Assembly (NCBI RefSeq): GCF_001650695.1
Contig: NZ_LWQS01000061.1
Location: 1 to 49,922, forward strand
Reading direction: 5' to 3'
Source: Chloroflexus islandicus
GTDB taxonomy: Bacteria; Chloroflexota; Chloroflexia; Chloroflexales; Chloroflexaceae
DNA: 49,922 bases
Part shown: positions 25,954 through 34,246 of the stretch, piece after piece
Numbering within the stretch: position 1 is the first letter of the stretch
Layout: every line of letters begins with the position of its first letter
The notes under the pieces: generated by a model
Told to the model about the DNA's origin: nothing
What the model saw: only the letters and a program-made list of their open reading frames with translations
Database searches by the model: none
Made by a program: the position numbers and the translations under genes

Positions 25954-28923
25954 TTAGGCGTCATCAGGCGCGATAATTTCAATTGGGATGCGCCAGACCG
26001 GTTCGCTGGCAGCGCGTAACGGCACCAACTCGAGCGAGGGCCAGCGGTAGCTGCCCACGACCAGCCAGTAGCGGCCCGGCGGTAGATCGGCGGGAATGGT
26101 TAACCGGCGATCGTCGATGATGAGTTCGCCGGCTTGCCACAGACTGGTCGGGCGTCCGCCAGCCGCCGGCGGGCCGTCAGCGTCAGTCATGCGTTCATCG
26201 CGGTCGTTACGCAGATGGAGCATGATGCTCCGTTCGTCGAGATTGCCGCGCAACGCCTGCCACCAGAGCGTGATAGCCAAGGTATCGCCGGCAGTGATTC
26301 GCCCGGAAAGCAGATCGTAGCCGCGCAACAGCATATCGTCACCAAATTGGGCCGCGAGTGGTTGTAGCGGGCGATCAATGCGCGCGGCCATGAGCGGGTA
26401 TTGGGCCACCCAATCGAGAGTGATGCCGCCGGTGCGATCGATCGTGAAGGCGAAGAGGTCAACCGGCGTGAGCAGCGCGCGCTGGTCGGTGCCGGCCCAC
26501 AAGCGGGCCGTGTAGGTTCCGGGTACAACGACGCCTTGCTGCACTCCCAACGGCAATGGCTCACCGGCAGCGCCATAGGCGACCGGCGCACCGGTTGCGA
26601 GATCGATCGCCACTGTGGCCGATTGGGCCGTCGCTGCCGGCCCCAAGCGCAGGCCGTAACGGCCAAAGAACGTTCCCTGCCGTCGATCCCACAGTTCGAG
26701 CGCCACAACTAATGGCCCGCTGTCTGGAATGAGCAGGTCGATCGTGGTGGCAACGCGCAACCCATCGGCCACGCTAGCCGCGCTGAGCGCGACGCTGTGG
26801 GGGATCATTCCAGCGCTGGCAGGCGGGGAATCCAGCAGACTCACGGCCTGCAACCGGATGGGAGCAGTGCCGGATTGGATGGTCAGTGTATGGGGCGTAG
26901 TTAGCGGGCCAAACGTGATCGCGCCGAGACCTGCCGGCACCGCATAACGCCGGCCATCAATGGTTAGCTCAGCCGGGGTGAGGGTGACGGTTTGGAGCTG
27001 AATCCAGCGCGTTACCTGCTCTTGATTGGGCGATGGGGTGGCGGGAGACAGCCGGTTGGCGCTCACCGGAATGGTGACGGATTGCGCCCCATCCACCACC
27101 TGCGCCAACCGCAGATGGGCCAGCAACCCTTCTGGTCGCCGGTAGAGACGGTACGATCCGCTGCTCCAGATCGGCGGATCAGCGTACCCCCACAGGATCG
27201 GGTCTTCGTCGCGTTGCAGCAGAGCGTAATCGGCGACGGCATCGGGGGCACCCGCGTTCGATGAGGTGTAGCCGGTGCGCACATCGCCCCAGACCACGGC
27301 GTGATCGAGCAGATAGGCCGCCAGACCGCTGGTAACGCCTTGTACACGCGGGTCGCCGGTGAGCCAGACAGTGCTGCCGGCAGGCACTACGCGGCGCAAT
27401 TCGCGCAGCGCCGGCAATTCGTTGGCAAATAGGCCGGGTTGGCCCCAATGATCGGCCACGACTCTGCCGCCGGTGAACGCCACAGCGCTGCCGATGACGG
27501 CAGTTGCGCTCACAGCCACTAACCGGCGTAGCCATTGCGGACGCGCACGCAGATGATCGAGCGCCGCCTGCCACCCGCTCGCTGCCAGCGCACCGGCTAG
27601 CCAACCCATGTATGCCGCCGCCTTGAGGTAGCCGTAGTGGTATGCAGCGCCAAACCGCAGATAGAGCAGAAACCCGCCTGCACCGGCCAGCAGACCGAGC
27701 CAGCGACCGCGCTGCGGCCCGGCCAGCAGGCCGTAGCCGGCGAAACCGGCCAACCCAATTGCCGCCAGCCACAGCGGTGGGGAGAGCGGTTCAGGCGCTT
27801 CACGCAGGCGAAAGAGCGTGAGACCCACAATATCGCTCAACGGCACGAAGCGAAACAAGCCGAGGGTGGTCAGTGGCAGGCTGTAGCGATAGTTAAAGCC
27901 GGCAAAATAGTCGGGAATGGTCGGAGCGGCCAGCACGAGGGTGAGGAGGACAAGGATCAGCGCCCGCTGGATCAGCGGCCAGCGGGGGCGTGTTTGCCAG
28001 AGGGTGACAACCCCGATCCCGGCGGCCATCAGCCCGATCGGGCCAAGGGCCGGGTAGTAGGCGACTGGGATGGCAGCCAAACCGATAGCGGCGGCGATCA
28101 AGGGATTGAACGGCTGGCCGGGAGCCGGCTGCACCGCTGCCAGCCCAAGGATGAGCGCCAGCGGAATGAGCGGCCACGCCGCCAGTTGCATGCCAAAATT
28201 GAAAAAGCTCGTCCACAGCAACAGACCGTTAAGCGCAGCCAATAGCGCGCCGAAAGCGGCTGGGCCGCGCCGCAGATCAAACAGCGCCTGCAAGAGGACA
28301 TAGATGCCGATCACGCCGAGGGCGCGCAGCCATGCCAGCAGCGGGGCAAAACTCAGCAGCGGTTCGCTGGCGCTGAGCAGATCAACGCTCCCTTGCCAGA
28401 TACTAAAGCCGAGCGTCAACCCGATCCGTGGTGGATCGGCATTGATGTCGCGCAGCGGGTTGGCGGGGGCGGTCGCAATCGCGCTGACCGGGCCGCGGGT
28501 GAGGTAGCGCGCGACCGGCCAGTAGTTTTCAACATCCCAGCCGCCGCCGATAGGGGCGATATACCCATAGCTGAAGAGCGGGGCGATGCCGATGGCGACC
28601 CCGATCAGCGCCACCAGCAACACCGGCCAATGCTGGCGCAGCGCCGCGGCGAGGTGAGGCGGCCCAGTGCGCCGCCATGCCAACCCATTGAGCAAACCGC
28701 CAAGCGGGAGCAGCAACCCTAACGCCAGACCTAACCCTCCCGCAAACCGCACCACCCAATAGCCAACGAGAATGGTGAGGGCATAGCCTAGCAAGGGCGC
28801 GAGCAAAGCGCGCCACGGTTGCAAGGCGGCAGGCAGCAACAACCGCGCCAAGCCCCAGCCATTCCAGAGGGCAAGGACGCTGGCGACGAACAAGGTCAAC
28901 CCAACGTACAGCATTTCGTTCAT
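25954..28923 (-). CDS. Large polytopic membrane protein, possible GT-C type, with extracytoplasmic C-terminal domain
   Basis: I do not recognise a named family. The protein has 989 residues: about 12-14 membrane segments in the first 500, then a soluble beta-rich C-terminal half of about 480. The first large loop reads GYIAPIGGGWDVENYWPVARYL, with acidic residues where GT-C glycosyltransferases keep their catalytic Asp, so a sugar-transfer role is possible but unproven. The C-terminal half contains two stretches resembling jelly-roll modules (TLTIQSGTAPIRLQAV; WWQALRGNLDERSIMLHLRN). ATG at 28923 is used; ATG at 28914 and 28944 are in frame, and none has a good ribosome site. Alone on its transcript as far as can be seen. 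Confidence 0.7.
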   Translation of the reverse strand: MNEMLYVGLTLFVASVLALWNGWGLARLLLPAALQPWRALLAPLLGYALTILVGYWVVRFAGGLGLALGLLLPLGGLLNGLAWRRTGPPHLAAALRQHWPVLLVALIGVAIGIAPLFSYGYIAPIGGGWDVENYWPVARYLTRGPVSAIATAPANPLRDINADPPRIGLTLGFSIWQGSVDLLSASEPLLSFAPLLAWLRALGVIGIYVLLQALFDLRRGPAAFGALLAALNGLLLWTSFFNFGMQLAAWPLIPLALILGLAAVQPAPGQPFNPLIAAAIGLAAIPVAYYPALGPIGLMAAGIGVVTLWQTRPRWPLIQRALILVLLTLVLAAPTIPDYFAGFNYRYSLPLTTLGLFRFVPLSDIVGLTLFRLREAPEPLSPPLWLAAIGLAGFAGYGLLAGPQRGRWLGLLAGAGGFLLYLRFGAAYHYGYLKAAAYMGWLAGALAASGWQAALDHLRARPQWLRRLVAVSATAVIGSAVAFTGGRVVADHWGQPGLFANELPALRELRRVVPAGSTVWLTGDPRVQGVTSGLAAYLLDHAVVWGDVRTGYTSSNAGAPDAVADYALLQRDEDPILWGYADPPIWSSGSYRLYRRPEGLLAHLRLAQVVDGAQSVTIPVSANRLSPATPSPNQEQVTRWIQLQTVTLTPAELTIDGRRYAVPAGLGAITFGPLTTPHTLTIQSGTAPIRLQAVSLLDSPPASAGMIPHSVALSAASVADGLRVATTIDLLIPDSGPLVVALELWDRRQGTFFGRYGLRLGPAATAQSATVAIDLATGAPVAYGAAGEPLPLGVQQGVVVPGTYTARLWAGTDQRALLTPVDLFAFTIDRTGGITLDWVAQYPLMAARIDRPLQPLAAQFGDDMLLRGYDLLSGRITAGDTLAITLWWQALRGNLDERSIMLHLRNDRDERMTDADGPPAAGGRPTSLWQAGELIIDDRRLTIPADLPPGRYWLVVGSYRWPSLELVPLRAASEPVWRIPIEIIAPDDA

Positions 28924-28932
28924 AGCGGGATA

Positions 28933-29000
28933 CGGTAGAGCCACACGGCTGTGGCCCTACCGCTTACTAAACCGTATTCCAGCACGGCAGTGGCACTGCC
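28933..29000. terminator. Two hairpins between the long kinase operon and the membrane-protein gene
   Basis: CGGTAG-A-GCCACA...TGTGGC-C-CTACCG (28933-28962) and GGCAGTG-G-CACTGCC (28986-29000) are inverted repeats. They lie downstream of the last gene of the leftward kinase operon (stop at 29052) and just upstream of the next gene start. Termination of the operon is the simplest role. Confidence 0.55.
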
Positions 29001-29051
29001 GCAACCCATAGTGATCAGTACCGTTACAGGGCGACAGTTGCCCGCAGTCGA

Positions 29052-30236
29052 TTAGCGCTGCACCGCGGCCCCCGGCTGGCGCACCATCACCCACAAGACG
29101 ACTACCGCGGCCAGATTCAAACTGACCGCTACCCCGATCAAGAGCGGCAGTGAAACATCGTACAACACGCCGAGCGCGGCACTGCCGGCAAACCAGCTCA
29201 GACCAAACCCGGCGTTAAACAGACCATACGCCGCGCCACGGCGCTCAGCCGGCGCTAATTGGGCTACTGCCGCGCGCAAAATCGATTCTTGTGCGCCAAG
29301 GGCGATACCCCACACCATCACGCCGAGCACCGCTGCGATGAGACTGCCACTGAAGAGCAACGGTGTGCTGAAGGTCGCCAGCGCCGTCACACCGATCAGG
29401 GTTTGCAAACCGATCCGGTCGTAGAGGAAGCCAAAGCCCAATGCTGCCACTGCATCAACCACCATGGCCAGCGCGTAGAGCGCCGGGATTGCAGCAGCCG
29501 GCAAGAGCTGGGTGCGCTGGAAGTGGAAAGCGGCCAGCGCAAAATCAACGCTCGCGGCGGCAAACAAACCTACGCTGATCAGGTAGAGCCAGAAGCGCCG
29601 GTTGAAGCCGGTGGTGGTAAGCGCCGGCGTGTTGCCGGCCAAATCAGCCGGCTGCGGAAACAGCGCGCGCGCCGTGAGCAACACCGCCAGACAGAGCAGA
29701 CCGGGCACGATCAATATACCAAACGCGAGCTGAAAGCTGCCGCCAGTAGCCAGCACTCCGGCCAACATCAATGGCCCAATGACTGCGCCAACCTGATCAA
29801 GCGCCTCGTGCAAGCCAAACCCCTTGCCGGAACCGACCCGATCGGCGGCATACGAAATCAGCGTATCTCTCGCCGGAGTACGCAATGCCTTGCTAAACCG
29901 CTCGGCCATCAGCAAAGCGACCGCCAGCGGCCATGCATTGGCCAAGGCCAGCATCGGCACCGCGATAACGGTCAGCGTATAGCCAAGGATAGTCATCAGC
30001 CAATACCGCCGGGTGCGATCGCTGAGATAGCCAAACACCAAGCGCAAACCATAACCGATCAACTCACCAACACCGGCGGTAATGCCCACCACTGCGCCGC
30101 TTGCGCCGAGCAGCGCCAAATACTGCCCGCTCAAACTACGCCCGCCTTCATAGACCATATCGGCCAGCAGGCTCACCACCCCCACCAGCACGATAAACTG
30201 CACCGCCCGCCGGTTTGTCACAGATAGGGATTGCAT
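29052..30236 (-). CDS. MFS transporter
   Basis: This 394-residue, twelve-segment protein of the major facilitator superfamily has the loop 2-3 signature LRLVFGYLSDRTRRYW. A second related block, FLYDRIGLQTLIG, occurs in the C-terminal half. Pro/Gly-rich helices and conserved LGAQESILRAAVAQLAPAERRGAAYGLFN resemble drug- or sugar-efflux MFS proteins. The substrate is unknown. ATG at 30236 follows GAAAGGATCTGCG, 13 bases after the arginase-family stop, so it is the last gene of the kinase operon. Pairing with an arginase-family enzyme hints at export of a nitrogen compound, but this is weak. Confidence 0.85.
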   Translation of the reverse strand: MQSLSVTNRRAVQFIVLVGVVSLLADMVYEGGRSLSGQYLALLGASGAVVGITAGVGELIGYGLRLVFGYLSDRTRRYWLMTILGYTLTVIAVPMLALANAWPLAVALLMAERFSKALRTPARDTLISYAADRVGSGKGFGLHEALDQVGAVIGPLMLAGVLATGGSFQLAFGILIVPGLLCLAVLLTARALFPQPADLAGNTPALTTTGFNRRFWLYLISVGLFAAASVDFALAAFHFQRTQLLPAAAIPALYALAMVVDAVAALGFGFLYDRIGLQTLIGVTALATFSTPLLFSGSLIAAVLGVMVWGIALGAQESILRAAVAQLAPAERRGAAYGLFNAGFGLSWFAGSAALGVLYDVSLPLLIGVAVSLNLAAVVVLWVMVRQPGAAVQR

Positions 30237-30249
30237 CGCAGATCCTTTC

Positions 30250-31200
30250 TCAGGCATGCCTGCGCCCGGCAAATGCTGCTAGCGCATACCATATTGCGAC
30301 CGCCGCCAGCCGCGCTGTGCGGTCATCAATATCGTACCGCGGATTCAGCTCGCTGAACTCGATCAAACGGGTACGATGTTCAGCGCCGGCCAGTATCGCC
30401 AACGACACCAACTCATCGCCGCGCATGCCGAGCGGATTAGGGGCGCTCACACCGGGAGCTTCGGCGGATTGTACCACGTCTAGATCGAAGCCCCAGCCGA
30501 TACTGGTCGCATCGCTCGCCGCCACCAGCGCCTGCACCGTCGCCGCAAGACCGGTGCGGCGCGCTTCGCTCAGCTCGACGATGGTGGCGCCGCGTTCTTG
30601 CAGATAGGCGGTATACACCGGCGAATTGGCATAGGGTTGCGCGCCGATCACCCAATACCGGCGCGGATCGATCAAACCGGCTTCGATCAATTGGCGGTAG
30701 GGGGTGCCGCTATTGGCGGGGTGATCGGCGCGCACATCGTAGTGGGCATCAATATTGATCGCCAATGGCGGCGCCGGCGCGGCAGCGGCCAACGCAGCCA
30801 TATCGGGGAAGCTGATGTCATTGCCGCCACCGAGACTGATCAACAACTTACCGTCAGCGATGATTTGGGCAGCGATCGCGCGGTGGCGCTCGTGGATCGC
30901 CTCTAGATCGCCATCAACCGGTACATCACCGAGATCGCAGATAGGCAGATCGGCGATCCCAGCCACACCCAGCCGGTAGAGACACCGCCGGATCGCAGTT
31001 GGCCCTTGGGCCGCGCCGGCCCGGCCCCGATTGCGTTGCACGCCGAGGTCTTGCGGGCAACCGAGGATCACCACCGCGGCAGAATCATAACCGGCGCTGC
31101 CGGGGATCACCACTTCACCCAGCCGCCGGTCATTGGGATCATCACGGCGATAGAACAGCTCGCTTACGGGCGGAATGAGCTGTTGGAAGAGCGGCTTCAC
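30250..31200 (-). CDS. Arginase/agmatinase-family ureohydrolase (HutG-like)
   Basis: This 316-residue protein of the Mn-dependent arginase superfamily shows GAAQGPTAIRRCLYRLG, LLISLGGGNDISFPD, the metal motif NIDAHYD (Asp151, His153, Asp155) and GFDLDVV (Asp239, Asp241). The first metal ligand, His in GGDHS/GGGHD of most members, is Asn127 here (GGGND). This may alter metal use or abolish activity. The general pattern fits formimidoylglutamase-like members. GTG at 31200 overlaps the preceding stop as GTGA; the longer open frame to 31275 lies inside the upstream gene. Confidence 0.82.
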   Translation of the reverse strand: MKPLFQQLIPPVSELFYRRDDPNDRRLGEVVIPGSAGYDSAAVVILGCPQDLGVQRNRGRAGAAQGPTAIRRCLYRLGVAGIADLPICDLGDVPVDGDLEAIHERHRAIAAQIIADGKLLISLGGGNDISFPDMAALAAAAPAPPLAINIDAHYDVRADHPANSGTPYRQLIEAGLIDPRRYWVIGAQPYANSPVYTAYLQERGATIVELSEARRTGLAATVQALVAASDATSIGWGFDLDVVQSAEAPGVSAPNPLGMRGDELVSLAILAGAEHRTRLIEFSELNPRYDIDDRTARLAAVAIWYALAAFAGRRHA

Positions 31201-31442
31201 TGGCGGAAGAAATCGATCACTTGGCTGCGTTCTTCTTCGCTCGGCATCAGCTCGATGAACGTGATCCGATGCCACGGGAAGATCACCGCTTGCACGCCGG
31301 CAGCCAGATACGGCACCGGCTTGCCATCGCGCTTGCGCATATTAGTGACTTTGATGAAGAGATCGCCGGGCTGCGGTTCCTGATCAATATCGGCCAGCAG
31401 CGGATCTTCGCCGGTAAGATGAAGAATGACCGTTTTCGGCAT
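31197..31442 (-). CDS. Small conserved-looking hypothetical protein (81 aa)
   Basis: I do not recognise a family. The 81-residue protein is mixed alpha/beta: MPKTVILHLTGEDPLLADID, then VTNMRKRDGKPVPYLAAGVQAVIFPWHRITFIELMPSEEE. The pattern of a beta-rich first half and a final helix would suit a small barrel; there is no membrane segment and no cysteine. ATG at 31442 follows CGGAGGCTTCTCT, a good ribosome site. It lies 28 bases after the FHA gene and its TGA overlaps the GTG of the arginase-family gene, so it is a true operon member. Confidence 0.72.
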   Translation of the reverse strand: MPKTVILHLTGEDPLLADIDQEPQPGDLFIKVTNMRKRDGKPVPYLAAGVQAVIFPWHRITFIELMPSEEERSQVIDFFRQ

Positions 31443-31470
31443 AGAGAAGCCTCCGCGAATGTATCAAACC

Positions 31471-31992
31471 TTATGAACTCACCTCAAACCGCACCAACAG
31501 CATCCCAAACTGCACCTCATCGCCGTGCTGCAACGGCATCGGCTGGCCGGGAGGCACACGCTGGCGGTTGAGAAATGTCCCGTTCGAGCTACCGAGATCC
31601 TCAAGCACATAACGATTATTTGAACACACGATCCGGGCATGGCGGCGCGAGACACCGGCATCATACCCGCCATCGAGACTAAAATCAACATCGGGGAAAA
31701 AGCCGCGCTGCTGGTCTTTGCGCCCGATCAACAATTCCGGCGCCGCCGGCAACTCAATCCGCCGGCCCGAACTCAGCACAACCAGCGCAATCGCCGGCCC
31801 AGACGCTGGGTTAGCCGGCGCCGGCAAAATCGTCGCCTCATCCTCAACCAGTTCGGCTGCTTCGGCGGCTGCGCGATTGAGCGAAGCGGTGGTTTGGCGT
31901 TGCGGTTTGGCAGCGATGAGGCTAGCGCCGCAGACGGTGCAGAAGATAGTACCATCGAGCTGTTGGGCTTGGCAGTAACTGCAGATGATCAT
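31471..31992 (-). CDS. Zinc-ribbon plus FHA domain protein
   Basis: This 173-residue soluble protein has two parts. Residues 4-21 form a CxxC...CxxC zinc ribbon (Cys4, 7, 18, 21). Residues about 65-171 form an FHA domain that binds phosphothreonine peptides, with LLIGRKD (Gly90, Arg91), VSRRHARI (Ser115, His118) and LGSSNGTFLN (Asn137, Gly138) all intact. Between them lies the acidic patch ELVEDEATILP with Thr54, placed like the phosphorylated threonines of GarA/OdhI. It is the fourth gene of the kinase operon. It probably reads the phosphorylation state set by the kinase and phosphatase encoded upstream. Confidence 0.9.
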   Translation of the reverse strand: MIICSYCQAQQLDGTIFCTVCGASLIAAKPQRQTTASLNRAAAEAAELVEDEATILPAPANPASGPAIALVVLSSGRRIELPAAPELLIGRKDQQRGFFPDVDFSLDGGYDAGVSRRHARIVCSNNRYVLEDLGSSNGTFLNRQRVPPGQPMPLQHGDEVQFGMLLVRFEVSS

Positions 31993-32009
31993 GGGTCTTC
32001 TACTCCGGC

Positions 32010-33266
32010 CTACGATGACTCTTCGCGCCCAATCAGGCCGCGCGTCCCGTACTTAATCCGCTTGCGCCCTTCAGCGCTCGCCTGCCCTGAGCGGAGCAAG
32101 CGGGTCGCCTCTTCCTGCACGGTGCGGGCCAATTCGACTTGGCCCGCCTCGAAGAGGCGGGTGCCGGCCATTTGCAAGCGCCGGGTCGCCTCTTCCAACT
32201 TACCCTCTTCGGCGGCCTGCCATGCGCTAGCCTGCAACCGGTAAGCAACCAGCCGTTCAAGCCAGTGTTTCACTGTCGGATCAACACTATCGCCAACCTC
32301 ATCAGGATCACGAAACGCGACCGGCAGCGTCTGCTCGTGACTCTGGGTTGCGCTATCGCTGCCCGGCGTGCGGTAACGCAAATTGAGGCGCAGCAACGTA
32401 TGCCGGCCAACCGGCAACGGCGGCACCACCATTTCGAGCAACAACGCTTGGGTATCGCTCTCTGGCCAATCGCCGAGCGCCGCCGTCCAGACAAAATCCG
32501 CCTCTTCGATCACCGGCAGCGGGCCGATAAAGGGGCGCACCCGATCGAGCGAGCGCACCAACGCTTGCGGCGGCAAGGCCAGCCGCACCTGCACATCTTG
32601 GGCAAACAGATTTTGCATGCGCTCGACTTCAGCGGTGAAGACCTTGGTGATCTCGTTGGCGGACGTGATATAGTGCGTGCGGCTATTCTCGCGAGCGGCG
32701 ATCGTCTCGAGCAGGTCTTCATTCCACTCACTGCCGATGCCCAGCGCCGTAATCCCGATTCCGCGTGATTGGGCGCGGCGGGCAATCTCGACGCAGCGGC
32801 CTTCATCGCCATAGGTACGGCCATCGGTCAGCAAGAGCAAACGATGAACGGCGCGCGGCATCATCGCCCGTTGCAATTCTTGCACCCCCAGCGCCAAGCC
32901 GGTGGCCATCTCGGTGCCGCCAGCAGCCTCAATCGCGCTGATGTGGCGCTTAATTTCCTGCCGCGCCCGCGCCAGTTGGGCCGGCACCACTACCTCGGCC
33001 CGATCGTTAAACGTTACGAGGGCAAAGCTTTCGTTATCGCCGAGCAAGTCAAGAATCTGCATCGCCGCCTGCTTAACCTGCTGCAACCGTTCGCCGCGCA
33101 TCGACGAGCTGCGGTCAATGACCAAACAGAGGTTGAGCGGCAAGCGTGGCATCTTGGTCGCACCGCTTTGGGCCGCCAACTCGATGAGCGCATAGAGCAA
33201 CTGCGGCTCGGTGCTAGCCGGCAACACACTACGGCTTGGCGTGATGCGCAGATCAACCTTGCTCAT
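32010..33266 (-). CDS. von Willebrand factor A domain protein
   Basis: This 418-residue soluble protein has a vWA domain at residues about 45-220 with an intact MIDAS: LVIDRSSSM (DxSxS), the Thr in GGTEMATGL and the Asp in LLLTDGRTYGDEG. A beta-rich middle part follows (LPPQALVRSLDRVRPFIGP and LPVGRHTLLRLNLRYR), then a helical Ala/Glu/Arg C-terminus. There is no membrane anchor. The ATG overlaps the PP2C stop by four bases (ATGA), implying coupled translation. vWA plus PP2C plus Ser/Thr kinase recalls the TerY-P triad described in tellurite-resistance-linked loci, though no ter genes are present here. Confidence 0.9.
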   Translation of the reverse strand: MSKVDLRITPSRSVLPASTEPQLLYALIELAAQSGATKMPRLPLNLCLVIDRSSSMRGERLQQVKQAAMQILDLLGDNESFALVTFNDRAEVVVPAQLARARQEIKRHISAIEAAGGTEMATGLALGVQELQRAMMPRAVHRLLLLTDGRTYGDEGRCVEIARRAQSRGIGITALGIGSEWNEDLLETIAARENSRTHYITSANEITKVFTAEVERMQNLFAQDVQVRLALPPQALVRSLDRVRPFIGPLPVIEEADFVWTAALGDWPESDTQALLLEMVVPPLPVGRHTLLRLNLRYRTPGSDSATQSHEQTLPVAFRDPDEVGDSVDPTVKHWLERLVAYRLQASAWQAAEEGKLEEATRRLQMAGTRLFEAGQVELARTVQEEATRLLRSGQASAEGRKRIKYGTRGLIGREESS

Positions 33267-34219
33267 CGCTGGCCCTCATCGAGCGGCAACGACACCACAA
33301 CCGCCGAGATATTATCATCGCCGCCGGCCAAGTTCGCCAGCGCGATCAACTCACGGCAGACATCGTGCGGCCATGGGCTATGCTGCAACGCCCGTTCAAT
33401 CGCCTTTTCTTCCACCATACTCCACAGGCCATCGCTGCATAAGACAATATGCGAGCAATTATTAAGCTGATGATAGACAAAATCAACAGCGACCTGCGGC
33501 TGCTGGCCAACCGTGCGATAGAGCTGGTTGCGCAAGGGATGTTCACGCGCCTCATCGGGATCGAGCTGGCCGAGTGCGATCAACCGCCCCACCGTCGAAT
33601 GGTCGGTCGTGAGTTGGCGCAACCCGCCCGGCTCATACACATAGCAGCGCGAATCGCCGACGTGGGCGACATAGAGGCCGTGGCCGATCACCAAGGCTGC
33701 CGTGCAGGTCGTGCCCATATCAGAACCGAGCGCCTGAGCTTCACGCCAAATCGCAGCATTCGCCTCTTGCACCGATTCGATCATCAGCGGTTGCAACGCC
33801 TCAAGCAAGCCATCTTCAATCACCGGCAAGACAAGGCGTTCCAGCACACTGGTCAGCACCGTCTGCACGGCCAACCGGCTCGCCACTTCACCACCCTGAT
33901 GGCCGCCCATGCCATCAGCCACGATAAACAACCCCACCGGCACATCACTGCCCTCGCGCGGCAAGGTCATGATCATCGCCAAGGCGCAATCTTGATTTGT
34001 TTCCCGCACCCGGCCAATATCGCGCAACGCGGCAGCGGCAAAGCCCTGCGCCGAACGGCGCAGTGTCAAGGCCGGCTGGTAATCGTGACCGATCTGGCGC
34101 GTGCCGTCTTCTTCAGGCGGCGTCAGCCCCATCGGCGCCAAACGTTCTGGCGGTGAGGCTGCCGGATGCAACGGTTCAGTCGGTGTGTCATCGTGAGCTG
34201 GCACGGTTTCGTCCGGCAT
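33263..34219 (-). CDS. PP2C-type serine/threonine phosphatase with N-terminal GTRQI motif
   Basis: This 318-residue protein removes phosphate from Ser/Thr residues using two Mn/Mg ions. PP2C motifs are complete: VRETNQDCALA, VADGMGGHQGGEVAS, VGDSRCYVYEPGG, TTDHSTVGRL, LCSDGLWSMV and GGDDNISAVVV. The N-terminal 50 residues are an acidic, Pro-rich tail ending EEDGTRQIGHDY (Thr40), the same motif that occurs three times in the adjacent kinase. It follows the kinase by 27 bases and overlaps the vWA start by four. Confidence 0.95.
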   Translation of the reverse strand: MPDETVPAHDDTPTEPLHPAASPPERLAPMGLTPPEEDGTRQIGHDYQPALTLRRSAQGFAAAALRDIGRVRETNQDCALAMIMTLPREGSDVPVGLFIVADGMGGHQGGEVASRLAVQTVLTSVLERLVLPVIEDGLLEALQPLMIESVQEANAAIWREAQALGSDMGTTCTAALVIGHGLYVAHVGDSRCYVYEPGGLRQLTTDHSTVGRLIALGQLDPDEAREHPLRNQLYRTVGQQPQVAVDFVYHQLNNCSHIVLCSDGLWSMVEEKAIERALQHSPWPHDVCRELIALANLAGGDDNISAVVVSLPLDEGQR

Positions 34220-34246
34220 AGCGGCACCATTCCCTTACCCTGCAAA

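Noticed and set aside
32010-34219. Tellurite-resistance (Ter) locus
   Set aside because: The vWA-PP2C-kinase set is similar to the TerY-P triad, but no TerC, TerD or related gene is present in the window.
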